This document shows, piece by piece, positions 9,253 to 22,800 of a stretch of DNA of 60,403 bases (the first letter of the stretch is position 1; each line of letters starts with the position of its first letter). The notes under the pieces were generated by a model. That model was given only the letters and a program-made list of their open reading frames with translations, did not search any database and was not told where the DNA came from. The translations under genes were made by a program, and so were the position numbers. The DNA comes from Sclerotinia nivalis (lineage: Eukaryota; Ascomycota; Leotiomycetes; Helotiales; Sclerotiniaceae). Where the stretch lies: positions 1-60,403 of the forward strand of contig JAPEIS010000023.1 of the NCBI GenBank assembly GCA_029531795.1. The letters run 5' to 3'.

Positions 9253-12200
9253 TTAAACATCGTTTTCAGAATCCTTTTTAAGAATCTTTACAGACGATTT
9301 CTTTTGTTTAATAGCATCAGGACTAAGCTCTCTAAAAAATCTGTCATCTTCAAAATCCTTGAAAGTTAGCTTAACGTGTTTTATAAAGGACTCTGTTTCT
9401 TTTAAACGTGGCACTGCTCTTCCAACAGTGCTACGATTTTTTAATTTTGAAATGCTTGATAACGACAGTTTTACTTCTTTAGCAGGTTCATGCAAATAGA
9501 TAAAGTCTATTATAGATTGATAATTTTTGAAATAATCTCTCGGAACACCGTATCTAGCCAACGCTTCTGACGATAAACAAGCTTTTATGAAACCTCTTAT
9601 AGATGTTTCTATATAACTTCTATATCCTTTACCCTGAGGCAAAGGAGGTATACCCTTTATAAACATAGGTGTACTTATTGTTTCCTTTAACATTCTTATC
9701 TTTGCGTATTGATCAATAGTTTTTCAAGCCTTTGAATCTAAAAAACTAGAAACTTCATTTCTGTTGCGAATTTTATTATCATTAGTTATTAAGCATCGTT
9801 TATTATCATAGTTTAGGCTAAATTTCTGATCTCTGTATTTTTGCATAACATGACCACCATCCCTGTAAATATCAGTAGCACTTCTCAAACCCGACTGTAC
9901 ATATTCGACGTCTTTATTTCCTTTAGAACTATTCATTATTCTTCATAACTCTTCGATTAGGAAGGGTTTGTCAAAAAACTTTGCTTGGAAACCAGTTGCG
10001 GATGATAAACCTCCTTCACTTAAACCCAACTGACCTCTGGTTTTTCAAGATAGTAAACCTTTAGATTCCTCTTTTTTAATTTCTAAAGCTCTAGAGTCGT
10101 ACCTTTCATTATCTTTAAAAGTCGTTAGCAAACGTCGAACGTCTCTATACAGTTTTAAACACTGAATATTAGGCAAGCTCAACAACTTATTTTCCAAATC
10201 ATCAATATTCGTTATAAACCCATCAGTCGTTACAGAAACAACCCTTCCTTTTATAAGCGATATATTATTCAAGCACTCACCTATCAATGCACGGGCAAAA
10301 CCAGTAATATAAGACGCTAGAATTGGATTTGATAAATCACCTCCAGCTATTCTTATATAATCTTGAGTTTTTATGTCAAAACTAGTTTTACCGCTAAACC
10401 CCATAGCTACTTGACCGTAAATAGAATTACCTATAGTTTTATATAATAAATTATAAAACGTTTTTGGCGGGTGTTCACGTCTTTTCGATTGCAAACCCTT
10501 TATTAAATCTCGGTAAGGAGATACGTATCTCAAATCATAATTGAAAGTTTCTATTAAAGATCTTTCATCCGATTCAATCACTAAAGATCCTTTTGATTTA
10601 CTGCTGGATCCTTTTTGTTTATTTATAGAATCTTCATCTTTATTCTTTCTATTTTTGAACGGTATTATAACGCCTTCCTTTACGTATAAACGACATCCCA
10701 TATACTTAGCTACTAAATACTCACAACCTGTTATAGTACTAGTACCTTTTAATGGATATATATCTACATTGTCATCAACCCTTGTTGGTATGCTAGGATA
10801 TTTAACTTCCTTAGGAAACTGAAAATCAACTTCTAACACCACGTAATTTAACAATAAATCAATATCTTTCATTTCTTCTACCGTTTTATTAAAAATTCTT
10901 CCCGCTTTTTCGTATCAAGGGTCACCTAATATAGACATAATCGTTGTGTAAGCACTCGTCAAGTCGTAATCTATTCAACTATACGAATTATCATTTATAA
11001 CATCTAAACCATACATAAAAGACTCGTTACGACCTCCTCTATATGACGTTATATAAGGTACTATATACCTAGTTAATTCCAAAGACCTAGCGTTTTTTGG
11101 TGTTATCAAAGATGCTAAGTTACCTAACAAAAGATCTTTTCGCGGTTGATAACCCCCGTATTTTGTTTGATATCATTCACGTAAAACATATGATTTACCT
11201 ATACCAGATAACGTCAATGGTACTCCCACTTTACCCAAAGTAACATAAAAATCTTCCATAGAATTTACGTGCTTCAAGGTAATTATAGAATCCTTCAAAG
11301 CGTATCTTTCAAACAAAGGTTTATCCTCATTTAAAAGGTCTTTCATACGACCGTTACGATAATCACCAATATCTACCTTTCGATAATCAGGACCGTATAT
11401 AGACCCCAACTTGTCCAAACCACCAAAACCAGCTGGAGCTAGCAATGCTGTATCTCTTATATGAACCTTACTCATACAGCCTTCTATTGACAAGGGTTTT
11501 CCCAAAGTAACATAAGATCTACTTATTATATTTAAAGATTCTTTAAACATATAAAAGTCATTTAGCATTGATAAATCTGCGCTTGATTCGTGCATACATA
11601 TATACAACACCCTATTTAAAGACAAACTTAGTTTTACCCCTTAAAACCGTAACTTATACGAGACTTCGGTTTATTAACACTGGTTAAAATACTCTTTAGC
11701 ATTTTTGAAGAAATTCCTTCTTTATTTTCTGTTAACTCATCCAAAATTCCAATTATTTTTGTTAGAGCTATCTCGTGTTCTTCATTCTTTAAAGAATCGG
11801 AATCTTCAAGCAAATCTGCTGAACTATAAGCATCTCCGTATTTGATAAACGTTTTTACATCCGTTTTCTTGAAGTTGTATAACTTATACTTATTACTCAT
11901 AACACCTTCGCAATCTTCTTCATTATCTAAACGAGTGATCAATTTGTTTATTAAAACATCTTGTTCCTTAAACTGTAAAACACGCAAGTCTTTTATTATC
12001 TTATCAATGCTAAAAAAGCATGTGTTTACCAAATCAGATTCCCCCCACTGCATAGTGAATCTTTCGTTAAAATCTAGTATTTTTAAAGGATCCTTATTAA
12101 TAATAGGTACTTTTACATATAACCCTGTATTAACTGCTAATTGAACAGACAGTAATTCATTTGTTTTATTCAAAGAACTGATTAACTCATATTCACTATC

Positions 12201-12812
12201 ATAACCCGCGTAGGTGTTAAATAATAAAGATAAACCTCTATTAGATAATTTTTCTTTAATTATAGGGTGTATCATACGAACAGTCATAAGTTTTATTGTT
12301 TTTAAGTCAACTTCGCTGTCTAAATAACGAGTATTTGGTTTCGATAAATATTCTTCTTTCATTCACAACTCTATCTTTGCTATAAGATAAGATATTATTA
12401 ATAACAATAAATTATAATAAACAACATTAACCAACAAAGAAAAATTCTTTTCCTTCATTAACAATTCTGGAGAAGCTTCCTTTCCTGAATCATTATCTAA
12501 ACCCAAATGACTAATTAGCTTATAAACAAAAGGTATATTAACTACGTTTCCATTCACATAACCTGTATCGGACAAACTCGTTAAATCGGAAAGAACTTGC
12601 CTGATCCATTTCTCTAATTCTATAACATGTTTAATATCCTTAACAAAGAAGGTAGGTAACAAGGAAATAATACGGTAAATACTTCTACCTTCTTTAAAGA
12701 AATTTAGAGATGTTATGTCTAATAACCCATTCTCTTTATAAACAACCAAAGCAAGTGAAGATGTTTTTCAAGCTTCTCCCCTTATTAAAACCGCCATATT
12801 TGCTTCCTTCAT
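9253..12812 (-). CDS. dpo: Family B DNA polymerase, copy 2 (complete, one-base frameshift)
   Basis: Start ATG at 12812, TAA at 9253, 3,560 nt. The C-run at 11637-11640 has four bases, so the minus strand reads AAG GGG TAA and stops after residue 392. The rest matches the intact copy 3. Confidence 0.88.
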
Positions 12813-14544
12813 TAAAAGTGTGTTTGTGTTTTTGTTTGTAGCAGTTCTTTAATGATTAATAATTTTTAATAGTGAATTTTCAATTCACTTTTTTTTATGT
12901 TGTCCACCTAAAACAAGCCCCAGGGTGTAAAGGTAACCGCTTTTGTAACAAGCATTAATTCTTTATAGAATTTACAGAATTCGATGTATTTACCAGAGGG
13001 ATTTTGGTCCTCTATAAACCGTCATTATTCCATATTATAGATTAGCTTAACTTTACCTCATATCTGATAAACCCTATACCTTTCATCTCAGTACAGCTAT
13101 AATATTTAAACAATCTAGTAACTTCTTGTGAAAGAAACTCCAAAAGTTCTATAAATTTATACAAAAAACTAGAATGTTTTCACAAATCAATATCAATACA
13201 ATGGTCTTTTAAAAGTAATAAATGAACTTGAAAAGTTAGTTATTGTTTATAGTATCTTTTTATATTATTGAGTGGTATATTATCAAATTGGCGTGCTAGG
13301 CCGTTAACATATACTTTATGAATCGAACACTTTTTACCAATGCCTTATATAAAAGAACCAAACTCTTCTCTATAGAAAAACTAGTCTGAAATTAGAAACC
13401 GATACATTCAGATTCGTAAGGGACTTCAACCCTTTGTCAGACGCATAATTATTTTTCCATAAATGTAAACTAACCGAGGCGAACTATATTTGAACGTATT
13501 TTTACATACAATAGCGTATAAACTATAATAAATACATAAGCATTCTTGTTATTTTAAAGAAACATTCTTCAACTATATATTTATATTGTTTAAACCCACT
13601 GTTAAACACATAAAAAACTCGTGAAAACATGTTTAACAGCTTTAGTTTGAATCACATCAAACCCCCTTATTTGTCCCACCCACTATTGTTTGTAATTCCT
13701 ATTACATTTCTTAAAAAGATTTTTCATCAATTTTCACGAAATGTCCTTTTTTACAGAAATTTTCGGTGCAATGGAAATGTCCTTTTCTAGATTTTCATGA
13801 AATGTCCTTTTTTCATGATTTTTTGGAGCAAGGAAAATGTCCCTTTCTTTTTCTTTTTCCCAACAGCGAAAATCTCCTTCTCAAGCCTTTTCCAGGGTCT
13901 CCAACGATTGAAACATCTTTTTTCCGCTAGATAAGTATAATCTCTACTAATAAAAAAGACTTTTTCTATTATCATTCTAGTCATCATTCTAGTTATTATC
14001 ACTACTCATTATCCTGCTTCTTCTTTACTTTTCTTCCTTAGTCACGTTTCCTTTTTTACATATACTAGATTTTTAGGTCACCTCACTTATCTTTTCACGA
14101 AACGCGACACCCCCACCCCGATCTCTTTGGGTCGGTAGTATCAACGCCTCTACCTAGAGATCAGAAAATCAAAAACCCCCCGGTTCTAAATACCTAACAC
14201 GAAACCTTTACTTTTCTGATCTCTTGGCAGCCACCGGGACGGAGGACGGCTTGAGACCACCACCCAATCCCTACTCCGGACACCAGCCTATTGACTGCGA
14301 TAGCGGTGAATTCCTTCGTACCTCAGCCGCATTCCCCTTCAGCCATCTTGCCAAGCTTTGATAAGCGTTTACTCGGCTAGTGCAAGCACTGAACGCCTCC
14401 TTGCTCTTCAGCCAATCAAACCCAGCTTTTTGTTTCTTGTTGATCAATACCTTTTTATTTATATTGTACTAATACACAAGAAAATGTTTAAATTTATTAT
14501 ACAATCCTTCAGGTATAAATTTAAACTTAAACTTTTCACGCCTA
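12813..14544. other. Non-coding plasmid region 2
   Basis: 1,732 nt, same layout as region 1. T-run hairpin 12871-12896, nested stem-loop 13384-13442, inverted repeat 13599-13639, iteron block 13730-13851, exclusive hairpins 14120-14224, bulged stem-loop 14278-14314, post-stop hairpin 14486-14526. Confidence 0.85.
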
Positions 14545-17500
14545 TTAAACATCGTTTTCAGAATCCTTTTTAAGAATCTTTACAGACGATTTCTTTTGTT
14601 TAATAGCATCAGGACTAAGCTCTCTAAAAAATCTGTCATCTTCAAAATCCTTGAAAGTTAGCTTAACGTGTTTTATAAAGGACTCTGTTTCTTTTAAACG
14701 TGGCACTGCTCTTCCAACAGTGCTACGATTTTTTAATTTTGAAATGCTTGATAACGACAGTTTTACTTCTTTAGCAGGTTCATGCAAATAGATAAAGTCT
14801 ATTATAGATTGATAATTTTTGAAATAATCTCTCGGAACACCGTATCTAGCCAACGCTTCTGACGATAAACAAGCTTTTATGAAACCTCTTATAGATGTTT
14901 CTATATAACTTCTATATCCTTTACCCTGAGGCAAAGGAGGTATACCCTTTATAAACATAGGTGTACTTATTGTTTCCTTTAACATTCTTATCTTTGCGTA
15001 TTGATCAATAGTTTTTCAAGCCTTTGAATCTAAAAAACTAGAAACTTCATTTCTGTTGCGAATTTTATTATCATTAGTTATTAAGCATCGTTTATTATCA
15101 TAGTTTAGGCTAAATTTCTGATCTCTGTATTTTTGCATAACATGACCACCATCCCTGTAAATATCAGTAGCACTTCTCAAACCCGACTGTACATATTCGA
15201 CGTCTTTATTTCCTTTAGAACTATTCATTATTCTTCATAACTCTTCGATTAGGAAGGGTTTGTCAAAAAACTTTGCTTGGAAACCAGTTGCGGATGATAA
15301 ACCTCCTTCACTTAAACCCAACTGACCTCTGGTTTTTCAAGATAGTAAACCTTTAGATTCCTCTTTTTTAATTTCTAAAGCTCTAGAGTCGTACCTTTCA
15401 TTATCTTTAAAAGTCGTTAGCAAACGTCGAACGTCTCTATACAGTTTTAAACACTGAATATTAGGCAAGCTCAACAACTTATTTTCCAAATCATCAATAT
15501 TCGTTATAAACCCATCAGTCGTTACAGAAACAACCCTTCCTTTTATAAGCGATATATTATTCAAGCACTCACCTATCAATGCACGGGCAAAACCAGTAAT
15601 ATAAGACGCTAGAATTGGATTTGATAAATCACCTCCAGCTATTCTTATATAATCTTGAGTTTTTATGTCAAAACTAGTTTTACCGCTAAACCCCATAGCT
15701 ACTTGACCGTAAATAGAATTACCTATAGTTTTATATAATAAATTATAAAACGTTTTTGGCGGGTGTTCACGTCTTTTCGATTGCAAACCCTTTATTAAAT
15801 CTCGGTAAGGAGATACGTATCTCAAATCATAATTGAAAGTTTCTATTAAAGATCTTTCATCCGATTCAATCACTAAAGATCCTTTTGATTTACTGCTGGA
15901 TCCTTTTTGTTTATTTATAGAATCTTCATCTTTATTCTTTCTATTTTTGAACGGTATTATAACGCCTTCCTTTACGTATAAACGACATCCCATATACTTA
16001 GCTACTAAATACTCACAACCTGTTATAGTACTAGTACCTTTTAATGGATATATATCTACATTGTCATCAACCCTTGTTGGTATGCTAGGATATTTAACTT
16101 CCTTAGGAAACTGAAAATCAACTTCTAACACCACGTAATTTAACAATAAATCAATATCTTTCATTTCTTCTACCGTTTTATTAAAAATTCTTCCCGCTTT
16201 TTCGTATCAAGGGTCACCTAATATAGACATAATCGTTGTGTAAGCACTCGTCAAGTCGTAATCTATTCAACTATACGAATTATCATTTATAACATCTAAA
16301 CCATACATAAAAGACTCGTTACGACCTCCTCTATATGACGTTATATAAGGTACTATATACCTAGTTAATTCCAAAGACCTAGCGTTTTTTGGTGTTATCA
16401 AAGATGCTAAGTTACCTAACAAAAGATCTTTTCGCGGTTGATAACCCCCGTATTTTGTTTGATATCATTCACGTAAAACATATGATTTACCTATACCAGA
16501 TAACGTCAATGGTACTCCCACTTTACCCAAAGTAACATAAAAATCTTCCATAGAATTTACGTGCTTCAAGGTAATTATAGAATCCTTCAAAGCGTATCTT
16601 TCAAACAAAGGTTTATCCTCATTTAAAAGGTCTTTCATACGACCGTTACGATAATCACCAATATCTACCTTTCGATAATCAGGACCGTATATAGACCCCA
16701 ACTTGTCCAAACCACCAAAACCAGCTGGAGCTAGCAATGCTGTATCTCTTATATGAACCTTACTCATACAGCCTTCTATTGACAAGGGTTTTCCCAAAGT
16801 AACATAAGATCTACTTATTATATTTAAAGATTCTTTAAACATATAAAAGTCATTTAGCATTGATAAATCTGCGCTTGATTCGTGCATACATATATACAAC
16901 ACCCTATTTAAAGACAAACTTAGTTTTACCACCTTAAAACCGTAACTTATACGAGACTTCGGTTTATTAACACTGGTTAAAATACTCTTTAGCATTTTTG
17001 AAGAAATTCCTTCTTTATTTTCTGTTAACTCATCCAAAATTCCAATTATTTTTGTTAGAGCTATCTCGTGTTCTTCATTCTTTAAAGAATCGGAATCTTC
17101 AAGCAAATCTGCTGAACTATAAGCATCTCCGTATTTGATAAACGTTTTTACATCCGTTTTCTTGAAGTTGTATAACTTATACTTATTACTCATAACACCT
17201 TCGCAATCTTCTTCATTATCTAAACGAGTGATCAATTTGTTTATTAAAACATCTTGTTCCTTAAACTGTAAAACACGCAAGTCTTTTATTATCTTATCAA
17301 TGCTAAAAAAGCATGTGTTTACCAAATCAGATTCCCCCCACTGCATAGTGAATCTTTCGTTAAAATCTAGTATTTTTAAAGGATCCTTATTAATAATAGG
17401 TACTTTTACATATAACCCTGTATTAACTGCTAATTGAACAGACAGTAATTCATTTGTTTTATTCAAAGAACTGATTAACTCATATTCACTATCATAACCC

Positions 17501-18105
17501 GCGTAGGTGTTAAATAATAAAGATAAACCTCTATTAGATAATTTTTCTTTAATTATAGGGTGTATCATACGAACAGTCATAAGTTTTATTGTTTTTAAGT
17601 CAACTTCGCTGTCTAAATAACGAGTATTTGGTTTCGATAAATATTCTTCTTTCATTCACAACTCTATCTTTGCTATAAGATAAGATATTATTAATAACAA
17701 TAAATTATAATAAACAACATTAACCAACAAAGAAAAATTCTTTTCCTTCATTAACAATTCTGGAGAAGCTTCCTTTCCTGAATCATTATCTAAACCCAAA
17801 TGACTAATTAGCTTATAAACAAAAGGTATATTAACTACGTTTCCATTCACATAACCTGTATCGGACAAACTCGTTAAATCGGAAAGAACTTGCCTGATCC
17901 ATTTCTCTAATTCTATAACATGTTTAATATCCTTAACAAAGAAGGTAGGTAACAAGGAAATAATACGGTAAATACTTCTACCTTCTTTAAAGAAATTTAG
18001 AGATGTTATGTCTAATAACCCATTCTCTTTATAAACAACCAAAGCAAGTGAAGATGTTTTTCAAGCTTCTCCCCTTATTAAAACCGCCATATTTGCTTCC
18101 TTCAT
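14545..18105 (-). CDS. dpo: Plasmid family B DNA polymerase with TTDG motif C, copy 3 (intact reference copy)
   Basis: Replicates the plasmid inside the mitochondrion; 1,186 residues with TGA read as Trp. The start is the first ATG after an in-frame TAA (MKEANMAVL), with a second ATG at codon 6. Residues 1-200 are an unassigned N-terminal region with a hydrophobic stretch at 124-145. Exonuclease: Exo I D205-S-E207, Exo II H408-ESSAD413, Exo III Y504-ALK-D508. YxGG is at 591-594. Motif A is D617-LTSAY622, motif B K792-TIG-NSIYG800, motif C T862-T863-D864-G865. A Lys/Ser/Glu-rich insert lies near residues 718-752. TGA codons are W15, 150, 547, 613, 633, 923, 957 and 1030; TGG codons are W69 and W256. 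TTD in place of DTD is known from Fiji, LaBelle and pCRY1 polymerases, and about 1,200 residues fits that family. Here the hotspot at 16929-16933 reads CCACC, which keeps the frame and gives GFKVVKL. Confidence 0.95.
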
Positions 18106-19837
18106 TAAAAGTGTGTTTGTGTTTTTGTTTGTAGCAGTTCTTTAATGATTAATAATTTTTAATAGTGAATTTTCAATTCACTTTTTTTTATGTTGTCCAC
18201 CTAAAACAAGCCCCAGGGTGTAAAGGTAACCGCTTTTGTAACAAGCATTAATTCTTTATAGAATTTACAGAATTCGATGTATTTACCAGAGGGATTTTGG
18301 TCCTCTATAAACCGTCATTATTCCATATTATAGATTAGCTTAACTTTACCTCATATCTGATAAACCCTATACCTTTCATCTCAGTACAGCTATAATATTT
18401 AAACAATCTAGTAACTTCTTGTGAAAGAAACTCCAAAAGTTCTATAAATTTATACAAAAAACTAGAATGTTTTCACAAATCAATATCAATACAATGGTCT
18501 TTTAAAAGTAATAAATGAACTTGAAAAGTTAGTTATTGTTTATAGTATCTTTTTATATTATTGAGTGGTATATTATCAAATTGGCGTGCTAGGCCGTTAA
18601 CATATACTTTATGAATCGAACACTTTTTACCAATGCCTTATATAAAAGAACCAAACTCTTCTCTATAGAAAAACTAGTCTGAAATTAGAAACCGATACAT
18701 TCAGATTCGTAAGGGACTTCAACCCTTTGTCAGACGCATAATTATTTTTCCATAAATGTAAACTAACCGAGGCGAACTATATTTGAACGTATTTTTACAT
18801 ACAATAGCGTATAAACTATAATAAATACATAAGCATTCTTGTTATTTTAAAGAAACATTCTTCAACTATATATTTATATTGTTTAAACCCACTGTTAAAC
18901 ACATAAAAAACTCGTGAAAACATGTTTAACAGCTTTAGTTTGAATCACATCAAACCCCCTTATTTGTCCCACCCACTATTGTTTGTAATTCCTATTACAT
19001 TTCTTAAAAAGATTTTTCATCAATTTTCACGAAATGTCCTTTTTTACAGAAATTTTCGGTGCAATGGAAATGTCCTTTTCTAGATTTTCATGAAATGTCC
19101 TTTTTTCATGATTTTTTGGAGCAAGGAAAATGTCCCTTTCTTTTTCTTTTTCCCAACAGCGAAAATCTCCTTCTCAAGCCTTTTCCAGGGTCTCCAACGA
19201 TTGAAACATCTTTTTTCCGCTAGATAAGTATAATCTCTACTAATAAAAAAGACTTTTTCTATTATCATTCTAGTCATCATTCTAGTTATTATCACTACTC
19301 ATTATCCTGCTTCTTCTTTACTTTTCTTCCTTAGTCACGTTTCCTTTTTTACATATACTAGATTTTTAGGTCACCTCACTTATCTTTTCACGAAACGCGA
19401 CACCCCCACCCCGATCTCTTTGGGTCGGTAGTATCAACGCCTCTACCTAGAGATCAGAAAATCAAAAACCCCCCGGTTCTAAATACCTAACACGAAACCT
19501 TTACTTTTCTGATCTCTTGGCAGCCACCGGGACGGAGGACGGCTTGAGACCACCACCCAATCCCTACTCCGGACACCAGCCTATTGACTGCGATAGCGGT
19601 GAATTCCTTCGTACCTCAGCCGCATTCCCCTTCAGCCATCTTGCCAAGCTTTGATAAGCGTTTACTCGGCTAGTGCAAGCACTGAACGCCTCCTTGCTCT
19701 TCAGCCAATCAAACCCAGCTTTTTGTTTCTTGTTGATCAATACCTTTTTATTTATATTGTACTAATACACAAGAAAATGTTTAAATTTATTATACAATCC
19801 TTCAGGTATAAATTTAAACTTAAACTTTTCACGCCTA
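18106..19837. other. Non-coding plasmid region 3
   Basis: 1,732 nt. T-run hairpin 18164-18189, nested stem-loop 18677-18735, inverted repeat 18892-18932, iteron block 19023-19144, exclusive hairpins 19413-19517, bulged stem-loop 19571-19607, post-stop hairpin 19779-19819. Confidence 0.85.
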
Positions 19838-22800
19838 TTAAACATCGTTTTCAGAATCCTTTTTAAGAATCTTTACAGACGATTTCTTTTGTTTAATAGC
19901 ATCAGGACTAAGCTCTCTAAAAAATCTGTCATCTTCAAAATCCTTGAAAGTTAGCTTAACGTGTTTTATAAAGGACTCTGTTTCTTTTAAACGTGGCACT
20001 GCTCTTCCAACAGTGCTACGATTTTTTAATTTTGAAATGCTTGATAACGACAGTTTTACTTCTTTAGCAGGTTCATGCAAATAGATAAAGTCTATTATAG
20101 ATTGATAATTTTTGAAATAATCTCTCGGAACACCGTATCTAGCCAACGCTTCTGACGATAAACAAGCTTTTATGAAACCTCTTATAGATGTTTCTATATA
20201 ACTTCTATATCCTTTACCCTGAGGCAAAGGAGGTATACCCTTTATAAACATAGGTGTACTTATTGTTTCCTTTAACATTCTTATCTTTGCGTATTGATCA
20301 ATAGTTTTTCAAGCCTTTGAATCTAAAAAACTAGAAACTTCATTTCTGTTGCGAATTTTATTATCATTAGTTATTAAGCATCGTTTATTATCATAGTTTA
20401 GGCTAAATTTCTGATCTCTGTATTTTTGCATAACATGACCACCATCCCTGTAAATATCAGTAGCACTTCTCAAACCCGACTGTACATATTCGACGTCTTT
20501 ATTTCCTTTAGAACTATTCATTATTCTTCATAACTCTTCGATTAGGAAGGGTTTGTCAAAAAACTTTGCTTGGAAACCAGTTGCGGATGATAAACCTCCT
20601 TCACTTAAACCCAACTGACCTCTGGTTTTTCAAGATAGTAAACCTTTAGATTCCTCTTTTTTAATTTCTAAAGCTCTAGAGTCGTACCTTTCATTATCTT
20701 TAAAAGTCGTTAGCAAACGTCGAACGTCTCTATACAGTTTTAAACACTGAATATTAGGCAAGCTCAACAACTTATTTTCCAAATCATCAATATTCGTTAT
20801 AAACCCATCAGTCGTTACAGAAACAACCCTTCCTTTTATAAGCGATATATTATTCAAGCACTCACCTATCAATGCACGGGCAAAACCAGTAATATAAGAC
20901 GCTAGAATTGGATTTGATAAATCACCTCCAGCTATTCTTATATAATCTTGAGTTTTTATGTCAAAACTAGTTTTACCGCTAAACCCCATAGCTACTTGAC
21001 CGTAAATAGAATTACCTATAGTTTTATATAATAAATTATAAAACGTTTTTGGCGGGTGTTCACGTCTTTTCGATTGCAAACCCTTTATTAAATCTCGGTA
21101 AGGAGATACGTATCTCAAATCATAATTGAAAGTTTCTATTAAAGATCTTTCATCCGATTCAATCACTAAAGATCCTTTTGATTTACTGCTGGATCCTTTT
21201 TGTTTATTTATAGAATCTTCATCTTTATTCTTTCTATTTTTGAACGGTATTATAACGCCTTCCTTTACGTATAAACGACATCCCATATACTTAGCTACTA
21301 AATACTCACAACCTGTTATAGTACTAGTACCTTTTAATGGATATATATCTACATTGTCATCAACCCTTGTTGGTATGCTAGGATATTTAACTTCCTTAGG
21401 AAACTGAAAATCAACTTCTAACACCACGTAATTTAACAATAAATCAATATCTTTCATTTCTTCTACCGTTTTATTAAAAATTCTTCCCGCTTTTTCGTAT
21501 CAAGGGTCACCTAATATAGACATAATCGTTGTGTAAGCACTCGTCAAGTCGTAATCTATTCAACTATACGAATTATCATTTATAACATCTAAACCATACA
21601 TAAAAGACTCGTTACGACCTCCTCTATATGACGTTATATAAGGTACTATATACCTAGTTAATTCCAAAGACCTAGCGTTTTTTGGTGTTATCAAAGATGC
21701 TAAGTTACCTAACAAAAGATCTTTTCGCGGTTGATAACCCCCGTATTTTGTTTGATATCATTCACGTAAAACATATGATTTACCTATACCAGATAACGTC
21801 AATGGTACTCCCACTTTACCCAAAGTAACATAAAAATCTTCCATAGAATTTACGTGCTTCAAGGTAATTATAGAATCCTTCAAAGCGTATCTTTCAAACA
21901 AAGGTTTATCCTCATTTAAAAGGTCTTTCATACGACCGTTACGATAATCACCAATATCTACCTTTCGATAATCAGGACCGTATATAGACCCCAACTTGTC
22001 CAAACCACCAAAACCAGCTGGAGCTAGCAATGCTGTATCTCTTATATGAACCTTACTCATACAGCCTTCTATTGACAAGGGTTTTCCCAAAGTAACATAA
22101 GATCTACTTATTATATTTAAAGATTCTTTAAACATATAAAAGTCATTTAGCATTGATAAATCTGCGCTTGATTCGTGCATACATATATACAACACCCTAT
22201 TTAAAGACAAACTTAGTTTTACCCCTTAAAACCGTAACTTATACGAGACTTCGGTTTATTAACACTGGTTAAAATACTCTTTAGCATTTTTGAAGAAATT
22301 CCTTCTTTATTTTCTGTTAACTCATCCAAAATTCCAATTATTTTTGTTAGAGCTATCTCGTGTTCTTCATTCTTTAAAGAATCGGAATCTTCAAGCAAAT
22401 CTGCTGAACTATAAGCATCTCCGTATTTGATAAACGTTTTTACATCCGTTTTCTTGAAGTTGTATAACTTATACTTATTACTCATAACACCTTCGCAATC
22501 TTCTTCATTATCTAAACGAGTGATCAATTTGTTTATTAAAACATCTTGTTCCTTAAACTGTAAAACACGCAAGTCTTTTATTATCTTATCAATGCTAAAA
22601 AAGCATGTGTTTACCAAATCAGATTCCCCCCACTGCATAGTGAATCTTTCGTTAAAATCTAGTATTTTTAAAGGATCCTTATTAATAATAGGTACTTTTA
22701 CATATAACCCTGTATTAACTGCTAATTGAACAGACAGTAATTCATTTGTTTTATTCAAAGAACTGATTAACTCATATTCACTATCATAACCCGCGTAGGT

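Noticed and set aside
9066..9281. 71-codon plus-strand ORF spanning the post-stop hairpin
   Set aside because: TTG start, hydrophobic and basic low-complexity sequence, overlaps the 3' end of the polymerase on the other strand, and no recognisable family.
17135..17437. Plus-strand ORFs of 93 and 100 codons inside each polymerase copy
   Set aside because: Antisense shadows of the polymerase coding sequence.
16465..17655. The 396-, 275-, 150-, 146-, 128- and 70-codon minus-strand ORFs as separate genes
   Set aside because: They are consecutive pieces of one polymerase separated only by TGA (Trp in table 4) or by the G-run frameshift. The linkers between them (100, 36 and 10 codons) are in frame and carry YxGG and motif A.
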